From assembly GCA_964370295.1 (NCBI GenBank), contig CAYJIR010000034.1, positions 1 through 23,457 of the forward strand: a stretch of 23,457 nt of DNA. The letters are read 5' to 3'. Below the pieces are notes generated by a model that saw only the letters and a list, made by a program, of their open reading frames with translations, was not told the DNA's origin and did not search any database. Source of the DNA: JAAYCI01 sp964370295 (GTDB lineage: Bacteria > Bacillota > Clostridia > Oscillospirales > Ruminococcaceae). The stretch's first letter is position 1. Each line of letters begins with the position of its first letter. A program made the translations under genes and the position numbers. Below are positions 15,001 through 21,990 of the stretch, piece by piece.

Positions 15001-15143
15001 ATATCCAACCCTTTGGCCTATGAAAAGTTGATCGACTATGGTATATAGCGATGACACAAGAAGCGATAGTACAAAAGGGATGCTAAATTTTTACACCAGC
15101 TTTCCGATTTTTTTTGCATATTTTGATTTATCGATAACTCCAT
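15001..15143 (-). pseudogene. N-terminal remnant of a MATE-family efflux pump
   Basis: Read on the minus strand, a start-like ATG at 15143 with GGAGG upstream opens a frame 35 bp after the MarR gene stop, but it breaks within about 35 codons. A neighbouring frame encodes KIGKLV-stop-KFS and then IPFVLSLLVSSLYTIVDQ-LFIGQRVGY, which matches the conserved first TM helix and VDxxFIGxxxG motif of MATE drug/sodium antiporters. So there is a frameshift near an A8 tract and an in-frame stop, and MATE similarity ends at 15001. The sequence beyond (14838-15000) shows no MATE features and nothing else I can identify. A MarR regulator directly upstream is a common MATE gene partner, supporting a decayed regulator-pump operon. 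Confident as MATE-like, less so on exact limits. Confidence 0.7.
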
Positions 15144-15178
15144 TATGCCTCCATATTTGGCTTAAACAGAGCATTCGT

Positions 15179-15607
15179 TTATTTTTTGTTTATCTTTTCA
15201 AGTAAATTGATAAATGTTGTCTTTTCATTTTCATCAAGAGTAGATAAAACTTTGTTTTGGACATCAATCATGCTTTCTCTAACATCGCGGTAAACTAGCT
15301 GGCCCTTTTCTGTTAAACAGACGTACTTCACCCGCTTATCTTCGTTGGAGGTATAGGTATCTACAAAACCATTTTTTTGCATTTTTGATACCATAAGTAC
15401 AATCGTTGACTGTGCCAGTTCAAGCTCTTTTTCAAGTTCTTTTAAGGTGGTAGTGTATTCATCCTGCTCCCATAAAATAAGGATTATATGCCCTTGTGCT
15501 GTTGTGATCCCTGCCTTTTTCAAACGGTGATTTGCAATTTTTTCGACGGTGTCTTTTGTGTGCCTAAGCAATCTAAACAGCTGTATATCGTTTTTAATAG
15601 TTTCCAC
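15179..15607 (-). CDS. MarR-family transcriptional regulator
   Basis: A 142-residue (or shorter, see start) winged-helix repressor that would bind operator DNA as a dimer and respond to small molecules. ITTAQGHIILILWEQDEYTT (34-53), the helix-turn-helix LKELEKELELAQSTIVLMVS and the wing DKRVKYVCLTEKG (about 86-98) are typical MarR features, followed by the C-terminal dimerisation helix. The start is odd: GTG 15607 lies inside the perfect Shine-Dalgarno AAGGAGGTGG (15613-15604), so it is unlikely to initiate. The codon at the right distance is ATT (15598-15596), suggesting either a rare ATT start or an ATG mutated to ATT. The pump remnant downstream is broken, so the regulator may be losing its role too. 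Confidence 0.88.
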   Translation of the reverse strand: METIKNDIQLFRLLRHTKDTVEKIANHRLKKAGITTAQGHIILILWEQDEYTTTLKELEKELELAQSTIVLMVSKMQKNGFVDTYTSNEDKRVKYVCLTEKGQLVYRDVRESMIDVQNKVLSTLDENEKTTFINLLEKINKK

Positions 15608-15646
15608 CTCCTTAGTGAAAGTATCGCATAATTCTAAAGCAAAGTA

Positions 15647-15660
15647 AATAGCAAGCTATT
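15647..15660. promoter_or_regulatory. Palindrome, candidate MarR autoregulatory operator
   Basis: AATAGC-AA-GCTATT is a perfect 14-bp inverted repeat about 35-50 bp upstream of the MarR start, overlapping candidate minus-strand -35 sequence (TTTACT, 15643-15648; -10 GATACT at 15620-15625, or TAGAAT at 15631-15636). MarR proteins usually bind such palindromes over their own promoter. Confidence 0.4.
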
Positions 15661-15889
15661 GTATTGAAGTTTTGAAAAAAGACGAAGTCTCATTCCAAAA
15701 AGATGACCTTATAAGGCTTCGTGTATTTTTGTTTGGCAAAGGGTATGGAATGCTGTTATATAACAATGTTCCAGAAGGGAAAGGACGGTATAAAGAGGTT
15801 TATATTTATCTCATTACAACAGATGATCACCGTATACTATCGGAGAATTCGTTTTCTCCCTATTCGCCCAATCGTTCTCGTTCAGAAGC
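15661..15889. other. Non-coding or unrecognised stretch between MarR and the sensor operon
   Basis: About 230 bp between two minus-strand genes. A plus-strand frame of 82 codons from TTG 15672 runs through it into the end of the solute-binding gene but has no ribosome binding site and no recognisable family. GGAGAA/TTCTCC (15842-15859) is a short hairpin without a T-run. On the minus strand GAGAC-TTC-GTCTTTTTT (15675-15691) could be a weak terminator for the sensor operon. Confidence 0.4.
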
Positions 15890-17041
15890 TTATGCCAAAA
15901 GCTCTTCCCAAAATTCGTAGAAATCTTCCTGGTTTTCATAGGTGTAGCCCTCGTCCGAATAGATGAGATTTAAGTCTAAAAGCTGCCTCTCCTCTTCACT
16001 TTGCACATCGTGGCGCATCGACCATGCACCCTCTTGTAAATAGGGCAAATATCCCGCGCCCGTGCCATCTGTTTCGCCAAAAATAAAGCGGATAAACAAT
16101 TTTGCCGTGTTTATATTTCTTGCGCCGCCGGCTATCATGACGTTCACAGATGAGGCCACGCCGTCAAAGGGAGAAACGCCCGTGGCAAATTCTAAGTGGT
16201 AGCCTATCTGCCTTAAACGCAACTTGCTCGACACCATGAGTCCCAGCGCCTCATCCTCTTCAGTAAGCCCCACGGCGTCGGCTACTTCATCGCTGGAATT
16301 AACGATGTGCAAACCATTTTCTACAAGTTTTCGGATGAATGTTTCGGCGGCGCTTTCCCCGTTTTCACCGGCAAAGGGCTCTTCTGCCCATTCTTCGTAA
16401 GCTTCTTCCATCAAATCGTTGTTTTTTATAAACATATTGTACATAGCCAGTGTGGTGACGCTTTGCATGGGGTTTGGGGCATACACCTTGCCACGCCAGC
16501 GTTCTTCGGTGAGCTCCCACCAGTTCTCAATCGGTTGTTCCTCGAACAAAGTGGGGTTATAGTGGATGAAAATGGCTTCGGTAAACAGCGGAACCAAGTT
16601 GTCTTGAGTCTTTATCATCTTGTCTGCCATGTCGCTTGGAATGTAGGGGTGTGCATAGCCGTTTGGTATGAAATCATTCGATAAAACACCATTCACATCT
16701 GTCAAAAAAAGAATGTCGCAATCGTAGCGGCCGCTGTCGATGGTGGCTCTTGCGTCTGCAATCAGCCGTTCGCCACGCAAATCCTGCACCTCCACCAAAA
16801 GCCCTGGGTATTGCGCTTCAAAAGCCTCTGCCACCTCCAGCATACGCGAAGACACGCTGTATACCGTCAGCACGTCTTCTGCCAAAGCTTTTTCATACAA
16901 ATCTTCCGTGGTTTCTTCAGCCGAAAGCTGTGCATTCTCCAGCCAGAGACTCATCTCACGGCTCGTGTTGCTCTCGCTGCAAGCAGAAAACAAAAGCACA
17001 CCGGCCAAAAGCATGGCCACCGTTATTAAAGAATGTTTCAT
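15890..17041 (-). CDS. AfuA/FbpA-like solute-binding lipoprotein (probable sensor subunit)
   Basis: A 383-residue lipid-anchored binding protein. Signal peptide with lipobox FSAC (Cys21), then a linker and a family 1 bilobed domain beginning LTVYSVSSRMLEVAEAFEAQ (58-77), with DCDILFLTDVNG (107-118), and later GVSPFDG...NTAKLFIRFI. This is the pattern of iron(III)/hexose-phosphate type binding proteins (FbpA, AfuA, PgtC). Its ATG overlaps the stop of the upstream gene (ATGA, 17038-17041). No permease or ATPase gene is nearby, whereas a histidine kinase and response regulator are in the same operon. Staphylococcus aureus HptA, an AfuA-like protein, feeds glucose-6-phosphate signals to the YesM-like kinase HptS; a similar role is inferred here. 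The ligand cannot be read from sequence. Confidence 0.88.
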   Translation of the reverse strand: MKHSLITVAMLLAGVLLFSACSESNTSREMSLWLENAQLSAEETTEDLYEKALAEDVLTVYSVSSRMLEVAEAFEAQYPGLLVEVQDLRGERLIADARATIDSGRYDCDILFLTDVNGVLSNDFIPNGYAHPYIPSDMADKMIKTQDNLVPLFTEAIFIHYNPTLFEEQPIENWWELTEERWRGKVYAPNPMQSVTTLAMYNMFIKNNDLMEEAYEEWAEEPFAGENGESAAETFIRKLVENGLHIVNSSDEVADAVGLTEEDEALGLMVSSKLRLRQIGYHLEFATGVSPFDGVASSVNVMIAGGARNINTAKLFIRFIFGETDGTGAGYLPYLQEGAWSMRHDVQSEEERQLLDLNLIYSDEGYTYENQEDFYEFWEELLA

Positions 17042-18600
17042 CCAAGCACCTCCGTCTCCACCGCCGAAAACAGTGTGTCAAATTGTGTGTACCCGTCTAT
17101 GAATTCTTGAAAAGTCGCATTGTCTGCAATGTCTTTTTCCCCTGAGATGAAAGCCTCGAGGTTTTGCTGTGTATAGGCATCGAGTGCGCGGAATTGCTGC
17201 GCAAGGGCTTCGTCTCTTTGCATGAGTGTTAAGATGGAAAGCCCGATACCGGATTGCCTAAAGTGGCTTTCGTTTGAGAGCAAGGCTCTTGCGTTGAAAT
17301 AGCCGATGTCATAGTCGGAATAGCGCACGCCATCCACATACTGCGGATAGTAAAACATGGAACCAATGCCGTCAAAATTTTTGTTTTGTATGGCTCCGCC
17401 CAAATGGTGCACGGTGGCAATTTCGGCCACCTCACCAAAGATGTCCACGTCGGTGGGCAATGCATGATTCCAGTCTATACCCTCTTCTCCATACAGGGAG
17501 ATAAGAAAAGCCTCTTCGCTGAACATTAAGTCTAAAAGTGCGAACGCTTCGTTTGGGTATTCGGTAAAGGCAGAAATGGCCGCGGCCGACCAAGGAACGG
17601 CAAGCGATGGCACCGCGTGTGCCCCGTTTAAAGGGGCCAGATGTGTAAAGTGGCTAAAACGGTTGGAATCGCTTTCTGCAAATACATCCGAAAGATGAGA
17701 GGATGAAAAAGCCCCAAGGATATTTTCGGGGTCTGTGGCAAGTGCCGTAAGACCGCGGCTGTCCAGCTTAAATTGAAGCGAGTGCAACAAGCCGTTTTTA
17801 TACAGGGTGTGCAAATAGAAAAGGCCTTCGCGAAAGTCTTCTTCCTGCGGCGAAAAATGCAGAGCCTCTTCTTGCACATAAAAACCGTAACTTGCAGGGT
17901 CGTAGTATACAAAGGCGTTTAAAATAGCGTTGTAGCTCATTGTGTCGTAGTGCTCATAGCTTCCGGCCAACGGGATTTCATCTGCAATGCCGTTTTGGTT
18001 TGGATCTTCGGTTTGAAAGGCCAAAAGCACGGCTTCCAATTCTTCTGTCGTTTGGGGAATAGCAAGCCCCAAGTTGTTCAGCCACGCTGTGTTGATCCAA
18101 AGGCTCTGTCCATTTCCGGCGCTGCGAGACGGATTGGCACCGGGCACGAAATACAGCTTGCCGTCCGGCCCACTCAAGAATTTACGCCAGCCGTAGCTCT
18201 CGTACTCTGCCAGCACCTCGTGCATGTGGGTGCCGGAGGTGATATAGTTGTCGAGCGGCAAAAAATGCTGTGCCAGTTGTCGCGCTTCTCTACTACCCAA
18301 AAGGGCATCTTGTCCGCCTTGCCAGCCAAACAACACGATATCGGTTTTGATGTTTTCGTCCAAAAGAGTGTCGGCGATATAGCTTTCTTCATACGCACCG
18401 GGTACCTCGTTGAATACAAGGGTATAGCCCGTTTGCTCTTCCAGCCACAATTTGTAGTAATTTGTGTTGATATTTTGCACATTTTCTGATTTTGGCAAGG
18501 TGATGTGCAACACTATACTTTCCTCTCTCACACAGGAAGAAAACAGAGCAAAAGCAAGCGCCAAAGCTGCAAGCAAAGCCAAGCTTTTCAGTCTCCTCAT
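17038..18600 (-). CDS. LipO-like family 1 solute-binding lipoprotein
   Basis: 520 residues from ATG 18600, chosen because AAGGAG lies 7 nt upstream and a signal peptide with FSSC (Cys23) follows; a longer in-frame reading into the kinase gene lacks these. The bilobed extracellular domain carries the calcium-loop-like DPNQNGIADEIP (199-210), characteristic of large oligosaccharide/peptide-type binding proteins of the LipO/YtcQ group, and YGEEGIDW near residue 380, typical of the same family. It overlaps the kinase stop and the next gene start by 4 bp each (ATGA). In Bacillus-type genomes such proteins usually accompany two permeases; none is here. It may bind a carbohydrate and present it to the kinase encoded just upstream; the alternative is an orphan transport receptor using permeases elsewhere. 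Confidence 0.9.
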   Translation of the reverse strand: MRRLKSLALLAALALAFALFSSCVREESIVLHITLPKSENVQNINTNYYKLWLEEQTGYTLVFNEVPGAYEESYIADTLLDENIKTDIVLFGWQGGQDALLGSREARQLAQHFLPLDNYITSGTHMHEVLAEYESYGWRKFLSGPDGKLYFVPGANPSRSAGNGQSLWINTAWLNNLGLAIPQTTEELEAVLLAFQTEDPNQNGIADEIPLAGSYEHYDTMSYNAILNAFVYYDPASYGFYVQEEALHFSPQEEDFREGLFYLHTLYKNGLLHSLQFKLDSRGLTALATDPENILGAFSSSHLSDVFAESDSNRFSHFTHLAPLNGAHAVPSLAVPWSAAAISAFTEYPNEAFALLDLMFSEEAFLISLYGEEGIDWNHALPTDVDIFGEVAEIATVHHLGGAIQNKNFDGIGSMFYYPQYVDGVRYSDYDIGYFNARALLSNESHFRQSGIGLSILTLMQRDEALAQQFRALDAYTQQNLEAFISGEKDIADNATFQEFIDGYTQFDTLFSAVETEVLG

Positions 18601-20249
18601 ACGCAGCTCCTTTTTACAGTGATCGTGGTACAGGTGCCCTTGCCGGGACAAGTTAACACATGAAAGGTCGAAGTGGCATTGTGTGCGGCCAAACGACGCT
18701 TCACATTGTATACGGCCATGTTGTCGAGTCCCTGCACACCACTGATCTTTTCGCTTTGCCCCGGCGGGGTGTTCATTTTTTGCAAAAGGCTTTCCTCCAC
18801 ACCGCAACCATTGTCGGAAACGACAAGAACAACACCCTGCTCACAAGGTTTCGCCAAAACGGTGATACGGCAGTTTTCCTCTCTGCCCACAAAGCCATGA
18901 ACAATACTATTTTCCACAAGGGGTTGGAGGAGCATGCGCGGGATGGGCACCTCCATCAAACTGTCGTCTGCCTCCAAATCGAATATGATTTTATCGTTGT
19001 ATCGTATATTCATGATTTCTACATATTTTTGCAAATGAGAGAGCTCGTCCCACACCGAGATGCTGTCGATTTCTTCAAAGGCATAGCGCACCATATCGGA
19101 CAGTGCCGCCAACGCTGCATCGCTTTTTTCGGTGTCGCCACGTTTTTGCAACATTTGAATGGCACTGAGCGTGTTGATGACAAAATGTGCATTGATTTGT
19201 TTTTTCAGTAAAATGTTCACGGCCTCTTGCGCCTGTGTTTTGGAGTGCTCCGCATCAAGCAAAGTGGCCTGCACCGTTTCGTTTTGCTTGTCTATGCGGG
19301 TGAGTAGGGCGTTGATTTTCGAAATAAGCTTGTCAAAATCCTCGTTTTCTATCGGACTTAATCGGTTTTCCCCACCGGGGCCAAGGCGGTCTGCTTCGCC
19401 CATGAGGTGCACAAGTGGCGCCAAAAAACTTTTGCGTTGGCGATGCACAAACAAAAGCAAAACCGTCACCATCAAAAACGTAGACAAAACCACCCCGATG
19501 GCAAAATATCGCCCAATGGCGTTGTCGTAATCGGGTGAAAGCCAGGTGGCCACCTGAAAGGGTGTGATGCCCACCTGTCTTTTTGTGAAAAGTGGCGAAG
19601 CTTCGCCTATATAGGGTGCATTTGCGCTGATGACCGCTTCGCCGCTGAGTATCGCGGCCGACACCACAAAGTCCTCTGCCGAATCGTAGTAATATTCGAG
19701 GAAGTTTTGCTCGCTTTCCAAAACAATCAAAGTGCCAAGCGTTTCGCCTTCTTCATCGAGAATGGGGTTTGCATAGCCGATGTGGTTTGTGCCGGCCAGC
19801 GTTGCGGGAAAGTGCTTATCTATCCCTCCACTGTCGGCCAACACAAATAGCCGCTCGCATTCAGTGACGCTGATACTGCCGGAAAAGCGGTAAAACCAGC
19901 CGATGTTATCGAAGACGACGATACTAAAACGATTGTCTATTGGAAGCAATTCGTCTTGCAAAATCTCATGGATAAGGGTGGCTTTTTCGTGGCGCAAGGC
20001 CAAATTCCCTTCGGCCAAAAATGCCTGTAGTTCCTCTTTTTGCGAAACAGAATAGTTGATTTGCTCCATCAGTTCGATGTTTTCGCTTAAATCTTCCAAA
20101 AGTTCATCGGCTGTGCTTAAAATAAGTTGTTCGTTTGTCTGTGTTAAGATATGCATGGCTAAGGCGTAAAAGGCGCCCCATATCAAAAGCAAAGCAACAA
20201 ATAGCAGCAAAAACAGACGAAAAAAGTTTTTTTGCAGTTTCGTTTTCAT
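18597..20249 (-). CDS. YesM/LytS-type sensor histidine kinase
   Basis: A 550-residue membrane kinase. TM1 (about 10-32), an extracellular sensor of about 210 residues, TM2 (about 246-268), a HAMP-like linker and coiled coil (about 275-345), then the His_kinase core: QINAHFVINTLSAIQ (351-365) with phospho-acceptor His355, and the ATP-binding fold with LQPLVENSIVHG (Asn447) and SDNGCGV (Asp479). Most relatives read QINPHFLYNTL, so Pro is Ala and Tyr is Ile here; the catalytic His and N-box remain. Start and stop both lie in ATGA overlaps (20246-20249 and 18597-18600), so regulator, kinase and the two binding proteins are translationally coupled. It should phosphorylate the AraC-type regulator encoded upstream; the lipoproteins are candidate co-receptors for its extracellular domain. 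Confidence 0.94.
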   Translation of the reverse strand: MKTKLQKNFFRLFLLLFVALLLIWGAFYALAMHILTQTNEQLILSTADELLEDLSENIELMEQINYSVSQKEELQAFLAEGNLALRHEKATLIHEILQDELLPIDNRFSIVVFDNIGWFYRFSGSISVTECERLFVLADSGGIDKHFPATLAGTNHIGYANPILDEEGETLGTLIVLESEQNFLEYYYDSAEDFVVSAAILSGEAVISANAPYIGEASPLFTKRQVGITPFQVATWLSPDYDNAIGRYFAIGVVLSTFLMVTVLLLFVHRQRKSFLAPLVHLMGEADRLGPGGENRLSPIENEDFDKLISKINALLTRIDKQNETVQATLLDAEHSKTQAQEAVNILLKKQINAHFVINTLSAIQMLQKRGDTEKSDAALAALSDMVRYAFEEIDSISVWDELSHLQKYVEIMNIRYNDKIIFDLEADDSLMEVPIPRMLLQPLVENSIVHGFVGREENCRITVLAKPCEQGVVLVVSDNGCGVEESLLQKMNTPPGQSEKISGVQGLDNMAVYNVKRRLAAHNATSTFHVLTCPGKGTCTTITVKRSCV

Positions 20250-20977
20250 GCGCCGCCCTCTCTATAGGCTCCAGGGGTGATGCCATAGTGGTTTTTGAAC
20301 ACGCGGCAGAAATACAAATAGTCCGGATAGCCACACATACGGCAGATTTGTTTCATAGGGATGTCGGTTTGCGAAATAAGTTTTGCGGCCTCTCTCATGC
20401 GGATGCTTGCGATGTAGAGTGTGAACGTAGTACCGTGATGCTTGGAAAACAAATCACAGATATAGGTTTCCGACAGGTGAAATTGTGTGCTTAAAGATTT
20501 GAGCGTGTGTTTTTTGTGGTAGTTCTCTTCAAGATAGGCTGTCAGCGCATCAAAGGAGGTGCGGGTTTTCGGCGAAGCGTGTTCCCTTGCAAGGGGATCC
20601 TTTTCGGTGAATTTACGTGTCAGACGTGTCAAAACGAGCTGCAAGGCCTCACGGTTTACAGGCTTAAGCAAGTAGTCGTGCCCGCCCAGTAAAAAAAAAT
20701 CTCTCGATGCCTCGAAGTCTGCGAAGGCACTGAGCATCACAAATTCACTTTTCACGCCCATTTCTTTGCAAGTGCGCACCAAGCTGATGCCGTCCATGCC
20801 CGGCATTTTTAGGTCACAAAACACCACGTCGGGGGAAAGTGAGAAAATTTCCTCAACGGCTTTTTGGGGATTTGTTTGCTGCCCAATAAGCTCTAGGCCG
20901 TTTTCTTGCCACTCCACCGCAGCAACGATGCTTTCCAAAATAGGCCGTTCGTCGTCCACAAGATACACACGATACAT
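20246..20977 (-). CDS. YesN-type response regulator with AraC DNA-binding domain
   Basis: A 243-residue cytosolic regulator. Receiver domain (about 3-120): acidic pocket VDDE (7-10), phospho-acceptor Asp55 (FCDLKMPG), Ser83 and Lys105 (LLKPV). AraC-type domain (about 140-240) with two helix-turn-helix units: LKSLSTQFHLSETYICDLFS and the second around CGYPDYLYFCRVFKNHYG followed by ITPGAYR. The usual long YesN linker is short here, giving a compact protein. ATG 20977 has AGGAAG 7 nt upstream. It is the first gene of the four-gene sensor operon. A pair of 17-bp direct repeats 170 bp upstream, in front of a divergent lipoprotein gene, is a plausible target of this regulator. Confidence 0.94.
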   Translation of the reverse strand: MYRVYLVDDERPILESIVAAVEWQENGLELIGQQTNPQKAVEEIFSLSPDVVFCDLKMPGMDGISLVRTCKEMGVKSEFVMLSAFADFEASRDFFLLGGHDYLLKPVNREALQLVLTRLTRKFTEKDPLAREHASPKTRTSFDALTAYLEENYHKKHTLKSLSTQFHLSETYICDLFSKHHGTTFTLYIASIRMREAAKLISQTDIPMKQICRMCGYPDYLYFCRVFKNHYGITPGAYREGGA

Positions 20978-21012
20978 GTTTTTTCTTCCTCATCTTTTAG
21001 GTTCTTAATAAA

Positions 21013-21040
21013 AATATATCATATCGACAAAAACTGTCAA
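21013..21040 (-). promoter_or_regulatory. Promoter of the four-gene sensor operon
   Basis: On the minus strand, perfect TTGACA (21040-21035), 16 bp, then TATATT (21018-21013); transcription starts near 21006, about 29 nt before the response regulator ATG. The strong -35 suggests basal expression without an activator. Confidence 0.75.
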
Positions 21041-21147
21041 CTTGGAAAATTTCGTCTCTAGTATTAAAAAAATATTGTTTTATCTGTGTAAAACCTGCCT
21101 TTTTCGGCAAAAGCAACACGCAGAATAGGCCGGATTTTTACAAACAA

Positions 21148-21185
21148 TCCGAAGATAATCCATATTTGTCCGAAGATAATCCATA
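21148..21185 (+). repeat. Two perfect 17-bp direct repeats, 21-bp period (candidate AraC-type operator)
   Basis: TCCGAAGATAATCCATA occurs at 21148-21164 and 21169-21185, separated by TTTG. A 21-bp period equals two helical turns, the usual geometry for AraC-domain dimers. The second copy abuts the -35 region of the divergent lipoprotein promoter. The operon for a YesN-type regulator starts on the other side. Confidence 0.75.
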
Positions 21186-21203
21186 GGAAACACAAAATCA
21201 GAG

Positions 21204-21212
21204 TGATAAAAT
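21204..21212 (+). promoter_or_regulatory. Extended -10 of the lipoprotein gene, lacking a -35
   Basis: TGA-TAAAAT (21204-21212) is an extended -10. The expected -35 position (21184-21189, TAGGAA) is poor and overlaps the end of the direct repeat, the layout of an activator-dependent promoter. The expected start of transcription is about 21219. Confidence 0.6.
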
Positions 21213-21217
21213 AATAT

Positions 21218-21260
21218 GTGTAAACTTTGCTTTAAAACGTATATAAGGTGGTGTTTACAC
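21218..21260 (+). repeat. Inverted repeat at the 5' end of the lipoprotein mRNA
   Basis: GTGTAAAC (21218-21225) and GTTTACAC (21253-21260) are perfect reverse complements. If transcription begins near 21219, the mRNA starts with this stem, and the ribosome binding site AAGGAGG (21269-21275) lies just beyond. It may stabilise the mRNA or act as an additional operator. Confidence 0.4.
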
Positions 21261-21282
21261 GGGAGTGGAAGGAGGCTTAAAC

Positions 21283-21819
21283 ATGAAAAAGAAATTTGTG
21301 GCACTGGTGCTGGCGCTGACCATGTTCTTAACGGGGTGTTCCTGTTCTTATGGAGGGTTTGGCCTTTCTTGGCTCAGCCAATTTGGGTATTACCTGGAAG
21401 AGTTCATTTATAGCGAGTTTGGTTGGAGGTTTGAATGGACTTCTATTGAAACATGGATAGAAGAATGGACAAGGGAATGGAGCTCCAGTAACGAAATCTC
21501 TTCCGACGAGGTGATTTTCATAAACCTTGTTTCGGGAAGCGAAATCTATCATTTATACTTTACTCCCAGCGATGATTCCTCTTGGGGGGAAGATATTTTG
21601 CAAAATTACACCATTCCCGCATCCGAAGCGTTTTTCTACGATTTACCGTATTCCGATTATTATGATTTGCAAGTGCATTTGTCTAGCGGGGAATCGTTTG
21701 AGTTTTATGGTATTCCCACACAAGCAGGCGACCGCTTTGCCATTCGGATTGATCTTGGAGAATACCGGTTGACGCACTCGAGAGGCAACGATTTTGTCGA
21801 CGATTATGCCGCAAGTTAA
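21283..21819 (+). CDS. Small lipoprotein, possible target of the sensor operon
   Basis: 178 residues from ATG 21283, with AAGGAGG 7 nt upstream; an in-frame GTG at 21265 lies before that site and is rejected. The signal peptide ends in a classic lipobox LTGC (Cys19). After an aromatic/acidic segment rich in Trp and Glu (about 30-68), residues 75-160 form a beta-rich module: FINLVSGSEIYHLYFTPSDD, SSWGEDIL and DLQVHLSSGESFEFYGI. This module is found in many uncharacterised bacterial secreted proteins and has no known function that I can name. The gene is divergent from the sensor operon, carries the candidate operator upstream and ends at a terminator, so it is likely a monocistronic regulated gene. 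Confidence 0.82.
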   Translation: MKKKFVALVLALTMFLTGCSCSYGGFGLSWLSQFGYYLEEFIYSEFGWRFEWTSIETWIEEWTREWSSSNEISSDEVIFINLVSGSEIYHLYFTPSDDSSWGEDILQNYTIPASEAFFYDLPYSDYYDLQVHLSSGESFEFYGIPTQAGDRFAIRIDLGEYRLTHSRGNDFVDDYAAS

Positions 21820-21900
21820 ATTCTGTGTAAGCGGCATGCTTGCCAAAACACTTTAGATGGTGTTGACACAAATGTGATAAAGAGCACGAAGAAACGATAA

Positions 21901-21939
21901 AAAAGCTGCAATTTACCGCCCGGGGAAGTTGCGGCTTTT
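21901..21939. terminator. Bidirectional-looking intrinsic terminator
   Basis: AAAAGCTGCAA (21901-21911) pairs with TTGCGGCTTTT (21929-21939), one G-U pair, 17-nt loop. T-rich on the plus strand after the stem, and A6 before it gives T6 on the minus strand. It ends the lipoprotein transcript. Confidence 0.85.
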
Positions 21940-21990
21940 CGCCTTATTGAATGCATAAAACACAACGGTTTGAAGAAGGAGGGCACACTT

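Noticed and set aside
15672..15920. 82-codon plus-strand frame upstream of the AfuA-like gene end
   Set aside because: TTG start without Shine-Dalgarno, overlaps the end of a real minus-strand gene, and no recognisable family.
17038..18807. 589-residue reading of the LipO-like gene starting at 18807
   Set aside because: The first 69 codons lie inside the kinase gene and lack a signal peptide; ATG 18600 has a ribosome binding site, the ATGA overlap and a lipoprotein signal.
21148..21185. CRISPR-like direct repeats
   Set aside because: Only two units with a 4-bp spacer and no cas genes; the geometry fits a transcription factor site.
21863..21868. TTGACA as promoter of the zinc-ribbon gene
   Set aside because: No acceptable -10 at 15-19 bp, and a terminator lies between it and the gene.
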